In this document: piece after piece, positions 18,801 to 25,448 of the stretch | Layout of the letters: every line of letters begins with the position of its first letter | Position numbering within the stretch: position 1 is the stretch's first letter | NCBI GenBank assembly: GCA_002722775.1 | Contig: PBMU01000004.1 | Location: 1-48,223 of the forward strand | Direction: 5' to 3' | From: Rhodospirillaceae bacterium | GTDB taxonomy: Bacteria > Pseudomonadota > Alphaproteobacteria > Thalassobaculales > Thalassobaculaceae | Length of the DNA: 48,223 nt | Translations under genes and position numbers: made by a program | The notes under the pieces: model-generated | The model's database searches: none | Told to the model about the DNA's origin: nothing | The model's input: the letters and a program-made list of their open reading frames with translations, nothing else

Positions 18801-21332
18801 ATTGTTAATGCAGGTCGTATATCCAAGCCTATGCGTGACCGACTGGATGCGCTAGTGAGTGAGGATATTATTACTATTCAGAATAAGGAAGTCGTCGATT
18901 ACTGGCGTGCATCCGTGAAAGTGAATAGTGATATCAATGCTAAAGGTAAGCAGATGATTGCTGGGCTCAAAGGATTGGATAGTAATATTAACCCTGACGT
19001 ACTATATCCTGGTGCTCTGGACCCTATCCGCTATCGTCACGCTGCCTTTGTTATTCCCACTAAAGGTGGGCAACTAGACGGGTTCAAACGTGGTATTGTG
19101 GGTGGTCCAGACGATGCTACTCTGTCCCGTCGGATTAATAGTCTGAGAGATAAATATGGGAACGATATCACAATTGTACGTACTAATGAGGCAGAGAACT
19201 TCTTTAAGCAACAGGGGCTGTTTGATAGTGACTTTGCTCTTAATGAGTGGCGCGCTAATAGTGATTTACGTCGCGCTGGCCTTCTTGCTGACTTTATGCC
19301 TGAACCTACCCCTCAGCTGGTGGACAGCTATCGTAGAGACATGCAGCGTCAGTGGGGTGGAGTAGCTGATAATATTATGGAGATGCGTTACGCTGAGGAA
19401 GTAGCCACACTGGAGCAGGCTAGTAAGACTATCCAGATGAATAATAGTGCGCTAGGGCCACAACGTAATAAGAAGCTACCAGACAATTTCCGTGCTCAGC
19501 TAGCAGTGATGTTTAATAAGGAAGATACTACTCGGTTCGGTGCATGGAGAGATGTGCAGGAGAATCTGGATAAGGGTATTACCACGATAGTGAATACTAT
19601 CCGTAGTATGTTCAAGTCTAATCGCAGTGGTGTAGACTATGATACTATGAATAAGTACATGGACCACTACAATGTACCACGTGTGTATGACGACCGGATT
19701 GGTGAATTACTGGTGGAGACGGAAGGTCTACCGGAGCAGGTAGTCAATGCTATTATACCGGAACTTAATGGTGCTGCTGCTACCCTCATGCTGCGACTGG
19801 ATTATATACAGCCATTCGTGAATGCTATCAGTACACCTATCACTGCATTCCCAGAGATTAAACATCTACTGGATTCCATACCACAGTTGCAGCAACAACA
19901 GATTAATAAGACGTTGTCTGCTCGTGTACCTGCATCGGTAATGGAACAGACTGCAGAAGGTGTACCCCAGTACTCAATGTTCAGTAATATGAAGCTGGCA
20001 CAACAGGCGATTAAGGACTTCTTCCAGAACCCTGACCTAGTGGAGGATTACTACAAGCGTGGGTACTCTTCCAGCATCGTGAAGGAAATGCGTGATGTTA
20101 CTGATGCCATTGCTTTGGACCCACGGGTACTGAAGGAGAAAGGTATTGCGAAGTACCAAGGCATTGGGCATAAGATAGTGGATACACTAGCCACGCCAGC
20201 AGACTTCTCTGAGGAATTTGTGAAGTTCACTGCTGCACGTATGGCAGATATACTACTAACTAGCGCCGGCATTACGAATGGTACTACTAAGCACATGGCT
20301 ATCAATACCTTTGTGAAGCGGGTGCATGGTAACTATAACTATGCGCAGCGTCCAGCACTATTCAAGGGTATCACTGGTCAGGCTATTGGATTATTCCAGA
20401 CCTATCAGTTCAACTTGTTCCAGCAGTTGCTACGCCATATCGGAGACAAGCAGGCTGCAGCTACTAGTGCTATGATGGGGTTACAGGCTGGTATCTTCGG
20501 AGCACAATCAGTACCAGGATTCCGTGCTATGAATGAGTTCATTGCTGAGAAGTCTCAGTATCAGGACGACTTCTATACACTGAGTCAGGACGCTGTTGGT
20601 AACGAGGCTAGTGAATGGATACTGTATGGACTAGCGTCTAACTTCACTAAGCCAGTAATAGGGCATGGACTGGAGTTATACACTCGTGGTGACTTGAATC
20701 CTCGCACACCGTTCATCATACCTACCAGCATCGAAGAGGTACCGGTATACAGTATGGCTACCAAGTTCGCAGGTAGTATCATGCAGCTAGCGGATAGTGT
20801 TGCTAATGGTGCTCCAATGGGACAGGCTATGGCAGAAGCTATGGCTACCAACGGGGTGAACAGACCATTGGCAGGCTTAGGGCAGATGATGTCTGGAGCA
20901 AGGATTACTACCAAGGGCAGTGCATTGGCAGTGTTGCAGGATATGGATTGGACTCAGCGAGTAGTACGTGCATTGGGTACTAAGACACTGGATGAGTCTA
21001 TAGCGGTGCAGACATACTACCGTACTCAGGCATACCAGACTAATATGCAGGAACGTACTAATCAGTTAGGACGGAACATGCGTACTATTATGCGTGCTGG
21101 TAGTTACGATGGTAATGTGGCAGAGAAATTCCTACGGGACTACACTGCTAACGGTGGGACTATTGATGGGTATGACCAGTGGTTACATCGTCAGGCTATC
21201 AGTGCTACACAGTCTCAGATATATGACTTGTATAATACTAATGATAGTGTTGGAGGGCAGTATATGCAGGCAGTATTAGGAGGGAATGTTCCGCAGTCTA
21301 TCAGTACTGCTTATACGAATTCACCACAGTAG
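15873..21332 (+). CDS. Very large internal virion/DNA-ejection protein
   Basis: About 1819 residues from the ATG at 15873, chosen over the upstream ATG at 15858. The later one overlaps the previous stop as TAATG and has GGAGGAG at ideal spacing. The N-terminal 250 residues contain several glycine-rich hydrophobic stretches (YGIGSSLLSGGIGLINTAT, LVDGVGFVVSSLIPATLG, GTYGAGLIFGTGIGGVI). These could insert in the host membrane during ejection. The remainder is long and mostly helical. It is larger than T7 gp16 (1318 residues), and I see no transglycosylase motif. It is the last gene of the rightward block and ends just before the convergent hairpin. It is one of the candidates for a hidden enzymatic domain. 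Confidence 0.65.
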   Translation: MSLRYESNSSYVRALEHDDDPSFGEEIVDFAKYGIGSSLLSGGIGLINTATSLINVFGADIDQLDTGEQLESWGFNNAHAYYEENQTLVDGVGFVVSSLIPATLGLKGARAAQQALRASESTAPLMIGLRQALVPASQANKLRKAIQADALDIRSRGQQILAASKEGFHQAAVEGVFMETAILATNVQNPSLTKDDLTYFEAIGENLGTYGAGLIFGTGIGGVINTAIKFQTLKTIMKDSDEQVAELFKFGAIDSERNPLGILAGDRIAEQLRIYDANLKSLGEVNTGVYGPNAQGLSVQGERINATVKDELYKTVAELTGERSARNGNIDNNLTNEVLDILLDPNKLTPEGRHNLLSGLERITHPEEIDTLFDPAAIPTSFLKEDGWIDSVGKRTYGKEWTGSAEQKAYLRDNVMDYNSAMVHTEKDGTKVTGIELRDRVFQNGTPEEVTELLRHELAYAPAAALKDVFSNAANANLVEELVSLSKLVNKGAWNLVARSETVRKANAAAAGRSRQAIEEVAEMDAYLEAVEKGLRDPEQLIADAYNALTNPRTAKEAAEVGKTAYQIFAGNSALKTRLGYSEALLDTKTGNMFNLSDRTPTIRDTGKVSMGRGGVHHSQGITKINDAFNVLEVDPTTASAHYYAASQQKLRPTEKLVVDWTNFYAINKVIKAAQDGKFKGAITIKSPKGISNTITFGGTGDSIDRLKGIYQQYKKKAIADISNNPDSKYSVSDIARIVDVSEDYATFQGRGTGTAFWSQNYDPARPTVMKMHYKNRTEVTDPDKVRGLLDSRAAIAQAQSHAVANTNDFLFSLDPKLIGLMPESQIESGINYASTIGASTDAAGLLRSANSDYGSGASWAQLVGEAHNKLRAAGNNAIALTMEPVELALKAKPQALAEAAVLDPKLRQKFYTFTPDFQPDSVIADLMARRAGVAEEVAQRNINALMQMPAMNIVMNAASKNNTIWSVEIMDAIDTIVNAGRISKPMRDRLDALVSEDIITIQNKEVVDYWRASVKVNSDINAKGKQMIAGLKGLDSNINPDVLYPGALDPIRYRHAAFVIPTKGGQLDGFKRGIVGGPDDATLSRRINSLRDKYGNDITIVRTNEAENFFKQQGLFDSDFALNEWRANSDLRRAGLLADFMPEPTPQLVDSYRRDMQRQWGGVADNIMEMRYAEEVATLEQASKTIQMNNSALGPQRNKKLPDNFRAQLAVMFNKEDTTRFGAWRDVQENLDKGITTIVNTIRSMFKSNRSGVDYDTMNKYMDHYNVPRVYDDRIGELLVETEGLPEQVVNAIIPELNGAAATLMLRLDYIQPFVNAISTPITAFPEIKHLLDSIPQLQQQQINKTLSARVPASVMEQTAEGVPQYSMFSNMKLAQQAIKDFFQNPDLVEDYYKRGYSSSIVKEMRDVTDAIALDPRVLKEKGIAKYQGIGHKIVDTLATPADFSEEFVKFTAARMADILLTSAGITNGTTKHMAINTFVKRVHGNYNYAQRPALFKGITGQAIGLFQTYQFNLFQQLLRHIGDKQAAATSAMMGLQAGIFGAQSVPGFRAMNEFIAEKSQYQDDFYTLSQDAVGNEASEWILYGLASNFTKPVIGHGLELYTRGDLNPRTPFIIPTSIEEVPVYSMATKFAGSIMQLADSVANGAPMGQAMAEAMATNGVNRPLAGLGQMMSGARITTKGSALAVLQDMDWTQRVVRALGTKTLDESIAVQTYYRTQAYQTNMQERTNQLGRNMRTIMRAGSYDGNVAEKFLRDYTANGGTIDGYDQWLHRQAISATQSQIYDLYNTNDSVGGQYMQAVLGGNVPQSISTAYTNSPQ

Positions 21333-21346
21333 GTGGATATTTGGCA

Positions 21347-21375
21347 TAGGGGGCACAAGGAAGTGCGAACCCCTA
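21347..21375. terminator. Hairpin between convergent gene blocks, likely bidirectional terminator
   Basis: TAGGGG-GCAC (21347-21356) pairs with GTGC (21363-21366) and CCCCTA (21370-21375) around a 6-base loop, with a 3-base bulge. It occupies the only gap between the rightward ejection gene and the leftward 60-residue gene. It lacks a T run on either side, so termination would be weak or rho-assisted. Confidence 0.5.
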
Positions 21376-21390
21376 CACCAAGGAATGGTA

Positions 21391-21573
21391 CTACTTCTTA
21401 ATCAGAGGAGCCTTAGTAGGAGCCTCGTCCTGCCCTACAAGCTCAATAGCTCTATCCGCTGCCTTAACAATTTGGTCACCACTAAGGCGATTGTAACGAG
21501 CGCGAATATTAATACCATTCTGTTTGATGATATCAAGTTGTTGTAGTAGGTCATTCTTCTGTTCAAGCTTCAT
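21391..21573 (-). CDS. Hypothetical 60-residue protein
   Basis: Short, charged and helical (MKLEQKNDLLQQLDIIKQNG start, ending PLIKK). AAGGAGA lies just upstream on the minus strand, and the gene continues the tight leftward series, with only one base between it and the next gene. It is the last gene of the leftward block. No family is recognised and no membrane segment or cysteine cluster is visible. The helical first half and repeated Asp/Glu/Lys residues would allow self-association or protein binding, but nothing more can be said. Confidence 0.6.
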   Translation of the reverse strand: MKLEQKNDLLQQLDIIKQNGINIRARYNRLSGDQIVKAADRAIELVGQDEAPTKAPLIKK

Positions 21574-21574
21574 A

Positions 21575-21847
21575 TTACTTCTCCTTTCCAGTGTTAGGTT
21601 TGGCCGCCGTCTGGTACCCAGTCCATACTACTCCAGTAAAGTCCTGAGTATACTCCAGTATCACAGACTCACCAGTATCCATATTCTTAGCAAGTACTGG
21701 TATCTTGCCCGTATCCTTATTACCGTCTGCATCTACTGCATCTTCTGGCGGCTTGCCTAGCTCATAGCCTACAGCATGATGCAGAGTCTGCGCACGCAGT
21801 AATAGGCGATTGAGTACGCCCTTGTTAGTGATAGTGTAATTGCGCAT
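21575..21847 (-). CDS. Hypothetical 90-residue protein
   Basis: The N-terminal 35 residues are helical and basic (NKGVLNRLLLRAQTLHHAVG). The rest is beta-like with aromatic residues (YTQDFTGVVWTGYQ) and ends in a lysine-rich tail. The Shine-Dalgarno AAGGAGA lies within the last codons of the upstream helicase gene, which ends three bases before this start, so the pair is likely translated together. I do not recognise the family. Its position next to the helicase gives a weak hint of a replication-associated role. Confidence 0.6.
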   Translation of the reverse strand: MRNYTITNKGVLNRLLLRAQTLHHAVGYELGKPPEDAVDADGNKDTGKIPVLAKNMDTGESVILEYTQDFTGVVWTGYQTAAKPNTGKEK

Positions 21848-21849
21848 TA

Positions 21850-23154
21850 CTATTTCTCCTTGGTGTCTTGGTATTCAAGTAGTGATTCTACATATACATG
21901 TGGTAGTTTCACATGACTAGTAGCTTGTATCGGTATCCACTTACCACTGATACACTTCATCTTTCCACTACGTGATAGCTTCTGCAAGCATTCCGTAAAG
22001 TCCTTAGAGAAAGAAACAAAGTGATTAGAAGTAGCTTCAAATATTTCCTTTGCTGTTACTCCAGTGTTGCTCTTATAGTACGCCTCGGTAATGAATTGGG
22101 ATACTATGTTCACTGCATCACTGTTCTTTGCCATACCGAATTCACCAAGTGCTCGCGGCATTAGTGACTCAGCGTGGAATAATATACTATTAGCTTTAAT
22201 TAAATGGGCTGAGGTAATAGTAGTACTTAGGTCCATTGCCGCTATAATCATACACAGTTTCAATAGATGTATGTGGCGTCTGTTTATATAGTTGTCGAAT
22301 CGTGCGTCTGCTATTGTATACGAAGTTTGATATATGTCGTCTAGTAGTTTCATTGCTGCAGGCTCTAGTGTCATAGCACCAGAGATAGTATCACGAATAC
22401 CTGCAAGTATTTCTATTATATCGGAAAGTTTCTCCTTGTCTAGTGGGGGTGGGAACGTAATCTTAGTGCGATTACCACCGCCGAATATTAGTAGCATACG
22501 AGACAGCATACCCTGGCCTATTACTTCCGGAGGGAATACACTGTTGAATGTAGTAGGAGTACAGCCACCCATAAGATTGATAGTAGGCTCATTGATATAA
22601 ATGTCCTGACTAGTCATCTTACCATGACTGTAGCGGTCTAGGTTATCCCATAGGTTAGTTAGTAGTGATATGAAAGTAACATCACCCTGTCCCATGAAAT
22701 CCTCTAGCTCCCCTGCATTAATGTAAACCTCTGACGGGCCAGCAGTAGTCTCTATGAAGTCGCCGCCTTGGAGTAGGATAGTATCAGCATCAATACCTTC
22801 GTGAGGTATACCACCATTGATAGTATCGAACCCTGCTCCCAAGTCTTTGAGGAACTTCTCTTTCGATGTACGTTCTCTAGCGAAGTAGTTGTAATCAACT
22901 GCCTCTAGTAACTTACGGGCTGCTTTGATAGCACTGGACTTACGGCTACCAGCAGTACCCAGTATGCAAGTATACATGTTAGGGTATATCTTATCGAAGC
23001 CGAAGTCTAACCAGCACTTACGTCCTAGCAATGCCCCTACTGCTGATATAAGACACCAACGGTGGTATATCAAAGGACATTCGCTGCTAGGAATCATAAG
23101 CTCAAAGTAGGCATCCATTAAGTCTGTGTCAGTATTCACTGGACTTACTCCCAC
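21850..23154 (-). CDS. DUF3987-like P-loop ATPase, candidate replicative helicase
   Basis: This 434-residue protein has an unusual Walker A, GTAGSRKSS (residues 66-74), an acidic strand like the DUF3987 Walker B region (VYINAGELEDFMG, about 142-154), and a conserved sensor-like stretch NLMGGCTPTTF (about 194-204). An arginine-containing segment follows near GMLSRMLL. DUF3987 proteins occur in phages and plasmids as replicative or primase-associated helicases. In this genome no other DnaB/gp4-like helicase is visible, so this is the best replication helicase candidate. The C-terminal 90 residues look like a winged helix (AKEIFEATSNHFVSFSKDFT). A separate primase is not recognised. Confidence 0.6.
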   Translation of the reverse strand: MGVSPVNTDTDLMDAYFELMIPSSECPLIYHRWCLISAVGALLGRKCWLDFGFDKIYPNMYTCILGTAGSRKSSAIKAARKLLEAVDYNYFARERTSKEKFLKDLGAGFDTINGGIPHEGIDADTILLQGGDFIETTAGPSEVYINAGELEDFMGQGDVTFISLLTNLWDNLDRYSHGKMTSQDIYINEPTINLMGGCTPTTFNSVFPPEVIGQGMLSRMLLIFGGGNRTKITFPPPLDKEKLSDIIEILAGIRDTISGAMTLEPAAMKLLDDIYQTSYTIADARFDNYINRRHIHLLKLCMIIAAMDLSTTITSAHLIKANSILFHAESLMPRALGEFGMAKNSDAVNIVSQFITEAYYKSNTGVTAKEIFEATSNHFVSFSKDFTECLQKLSRSGKMKCISGKWIPIQATSHVKLPHVYVESLLEYQDTKEK

Positions 23155-23160
23155 TGGTGC

Positions 23161-23436
23161 TTACTTCTTCATCTTAGCAGTGTGCTTACTGCAAAACTCA
23201 TTAACATCTTCCAGCTTGTTAATAGCACTCTGTATCAGACGCTCTGCTTTGGCTAAGTCTTCCATAGCACTAGCATTCATACCCAATGCAGCACGCTGAT
23301 ATTGAGCTGCATCACCCTGTAACAGTTTGCCGTACTCGACTCGTGAAACTGCAGCAGCATTGACAGCTGACCCTAGACGGAACAGCATCCAATTGATTCG
23401 CTTACTAGCACGACTTGCTACACTCATTCTACTCAT
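23161..23436 (-). CDS. Hypothetical 91-residue helical protein
   Basis: Basic N-terminus (MSRMSVASRASKRINWMLFR), then a long amphipathic helical stretch (NASAMEDLAKAERLIQSAIN) and a lysine-rich end. The start is supported by AGAGGAA on the minus strand. It lies six bases upstream of the DUF3987-like gene and is probably in the same transcript. The composition suits a small DNA- or protein-binding helical bundle, but no known family is recognised. Confidence 0.6.
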   Translation of the reverse strand: MSRMSVASRASKRINWMLFRLGSAVNAAAVSRVEYGKLLQGDAAQYQRAALGMNASAMEDLAKAERLIQSAINKLEDVNEFCSKHTAKMKK

Positions 23437-23501
23437 AGCACATTCCTCTTTTATTATGTTATCCCTTATGAAAACAGTCTACGTCCCTGTAGTCCTGTAC
23501 C

Positions 23502-23612
23502 TCAGCAACCTTTACGACGCATTACGCCAATAGCATTTCTAGCTTTACGTTGGGCACGGATAATACCAATGCCAATTATTACTACTGCAATTATGTGAAA
23601 TGTTAACATCAT
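23502..23612 (-). CDS. Small single-span membrane protein (36 residues)
   Basis: This small gene reads MMLTFHIIAVVIIGIGII followed by a strongly basic tail (RAQRKARNAIGVMRRKGC). A GAGGAG ribosome binding site precedes the tandem ATG pair by a good spacing. The hydrophobic N-terminus with a cluster of Arg/Lys behind it predicts one membrane span, with the basic end in the cytoplasm. It fits snugly between two leftward genes. Possible roles include a membrane-disrupting lysis helper or an inhibitor of a host membrane protein; the sequence alone cannot choose. Real expression is likely because of the strong ribosome binding site and fitting position. Confidence 0.6.
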   Translation of the reverse strand: MMLTFHIIAVVIIGIGIIRAQRKARNAIGVMRRKGC

Positions 23613-23656
23613 TGTCTCCTCACGTTATTGATTGCGTAGTACTACTCTGCTCTACA

Positions 23657-24328
23657 TTACTTCTCGTACTTCTCCATACGCTCAAGCTCTTGCTCTGCAT
23701 ATGCAATAATCTTACGCAGGTCACGTGCCTTACTACTATGACCAGCAGTGCCAAGACGGTAGCACGCACGGAATATCTCACCAATCTGAGCGTTCATGTT
23801 CTTGTGCCAGATAAGATGCTTCAACTCAGTAGCACCTGCGGGGAGGTCGTAGTGGCTAGTACCAGCATTACTACCATCATTAACCTCGCCGACACTTTCA
23901 TTCAGATTCTGGGGAAGCTGCGCAACTTCATCCAGATTGATACGACGCTCCATGTCATACTTAGGGAATGTAACCTTACCTTCTGGTGTAATGGTACCTC
24001 CTGATAGTACAGCTGCGTGGAGTCTGGAAGCGCATACTGGGGGAGGATTATACAAGGCTAGTACTCCGGGAGCTAGGTAAGGACTTACATCTGACAGTAC
24101 TAGTTCAGTGTCTGCTAGCATTTCCGTCACATGAGTCTTGGTTTCAATCTCCCTCACATGACTATCATCTAGTAGTTCCTGTGATAGAGGGAAGGTACGT
24201 CTATTCTCTATATCTTCCATAGTAGCATGACCGTCTTTGTAGCCTGTTGCTATTGCGTACACTACTTCATCTGTATCTTTATGACTAAAGCGATAGATAC
24301 GATTAACCAGTAAGTCTGTTACTTTCAT
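23657..24328 (-). CDS. DUF3310-containing protein, T7 gp1.7-like nucleotide kinase candidate
   Basis: The 223-residue protein has a C-terminal domain (about 155-218) that begins SHYDLP and continues with an I-W-H-K / I-x-R-A-C-Y-R-L-G core, then ARDLRKIIAYAEQELERM. That order (HY…, R-x-G, DL-x-K-x-x-x-Y) is the DUF3310 pattern of T7 gp1.7, a dTMP/dGMP kinase lacking a classic P-loop. The N-terminal half is different and unassigned (MKVTDLLVNRIYRFSHKD). If active it would supply dNTPs for phage replication. The start overlaps the previous stop by four bases (ATGA) with GAAGGAAA upstream. Confidence 0.55.
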   Translation of the reverse strand: MKVTDLLVNRIYRFSHKDTDEVVYAIATGYKDGHATMEDIENRRTFPLSQELLDDSHVREIETKTHVTEMLADTELVLSDVSPYLAPGVLALYNPPPVCASRLHAAVLSGGTITPEGKVTFPKYDMERRINLDEVAQLPQNLNESVGEVNDGSNAGTSHYDLPAGATELKHLIWHKNMNAQIGEIFRACYRLGTAGHSSKARDLRKIIAYAEQELERMEKYEK

Positions 24329-24756
24329 GATTCTTTTCCTTCTCGCATTTGGTTAGGGGTAAGAGGGCCAGTAGCGCTAGTGATATGCAGCAGTGCTTTA
24401 CCGCCGGAATCTTCTAGTGCTGTCTTTAATGTCCAACATGCCAGCTCTGATTGCTTAGTGTGACCACCAGCAGTGAGGCCATAACACAATGCTATGCATC
24501 CATCACTTTCCGCTGCCGTAGTCATAGGATGAATCTCAATACCAGTACGGTCATGTACATGCTCCAGCTTAACAAACTGCCAACGTCCATGGTCATCACT
24601 AGCAATAGTATACCATCCTTCTGGTACGCAGGATTCGTTGACTAGATTATCTAGCCATGGCGGTTCTAATGCAGCCAGCTCTTCCACTGAATCCCAGATG
24701 AATCGACTGGTAGTTCTATCTTCATGGTATGTACGTACCATAGTGTAAATCTTCAT
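24325..24756 (-). CDS. DUF5675-like protein (L,D-transpeptidase-like motif), lysis candidate
   Basis: This 143-residue protein carries the DUF5675 sequence order: VPEGWY (44-49), then a strand region, IEIHP with His76, SDGCIALC with Cys87, and a closing helix from about residue 101. The His…S-x-G-C arrangement is also that of L,D-transpeptidases, which act on peptidoglycan. DUF5675 proteins are common in phages and their activity is not firmly known. Because no conventional endolysin is recognisable in this genome, this small protein is a candidate for cell-wall cleavage. It has no signal peptide, so export would need a holin. AAGGA precedes the start. Confidence 0.55.
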   Translation of the reverse strand: MKIYTMVRTYHEDRTTSRFIWDSVEELAALEPPWLDNLVNESCVPEGWYTIASDDHGRWQFVKLEHVHDRTGIEIHPMTTAAESDGCIALCYGLTAGGHTKQSELACWTLKTALEDSGGKALLHITSATGPLTPNQMREGKES

Positions 24757-24776
24757 AGTGTTATCCTTATGGTGGG

Positions 24777-25112
24777 TTAGAATCGGAAGTTAAAATTGAT
24801 ACCAGCAGCAGCGAAGTCTGGCTTGGCAAGGTCCTTCTGCTTTTGCAATATATCATACTGACGGTGGCTAACGAATACTACTTTATCCTGTGTGGAGAAT
24901 AGTACTTCATCATTAGGCACACTCTCAGTAGTAATGGTAATCTTGGTACGCTTCCATGGAGTGAAGGATAGTAAGCGCTCCAGTTTAGTACGTTGTACTT
25001 CTTCCCTCTTCAGTACTGTCTTGAAGTCCGGTATGGATTTGGTAGGAATGATACGAGTACCAGCTACTAGCATAGTACCATCAACAGGATGTCTGGTGTT
25101 CTTAGGTTCCAT
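24777..25112 (-). CDS. Hypothetical 111-residue protein
   Basis: Start set at the ATG at 25112, which has GAGGA seven bases upstream; an in-frame TTG further up would overlap the neighbouring gene and has no ribosome binding site. The protein is basic in its middle part (KTVLKREEVQRTKLERLLSF) with later beta strands (TKITITTE, KVVFVSHRQYDIL), and it ends in alternating aromatic residues (INFNFRF), a pattern common at the ends of beta-sheet proteins. No family recognised. It sits in the same closely spaced leftward unit as the polymerase. Confidence 0.6.
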   Translation of the reverse strand: MEPKNTRHPVDGTMLVAGTRIIPTKSIPDFKTVLKREEVQRTKLERLLSFTPWKRTKITITTESVPNDEVLFSTQDKVVFVSHRQYDILQKQKDLAKPDFAAAGINFNFRF

Positions 25113-25123
25113 AGCTCTGTCCT

Positions 25124-25444
25124 CTAGTGTATGATTATGCCTTCTGGTAATTTCCAATCCTTTCGGGCATCTATTACTTGCCAGTATTTCAGAGTACTAT
25201 ACATCGGAGTACCATACTTGTTATACTTAAGCTGTCTAACTACTATAACATCAGGCAGTCCCAAGATAAAACCTTTCCGATATATAGTAATCTTCTGCTT
25301 TCTCTGATTTTTATCCAGCCCACTTACACTAATATATACAATACGATTATAGCCTTTCCTCACTATCCATTCTCTTCTAACTGACAGTAAGGCCAGTGGA
25401 TTAATAATACGCCTCTTAATAAGTTTAACATTCACATTAATCAT
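25124..25444 (-). CDS. Hypothetical basic 106-residue protein
   Basis: Strongly basic (many Lys/Arg: VKLIKRRIINPL, RKGYNRIVY, KNQRKQKITIYRKG) and beta-rich, so binding to nucleic acid is plausible. It starts only five bases after the DNA polymerase gene, behind AAGGA that overlaps the end of the polymerase reading frame, and is thus almost certainly co-transcribed. It has no cysteine clusters or recognisable helix-turn-helix. A polymerase accessory role is an inference from position and charge only. Confidence 0.6.
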   Translation of the reverse strand: MINVNVKLIKRRIINPLALLSVRREWIVRKGYNRIVYISVSGLDKNQRKQKITIYRKGFILGLPDVIVVRQLKYNKYGTPMYSTLKYWQVIDARKDWKLPEGIIIH

Positions 25445-25448
25445 AGTG

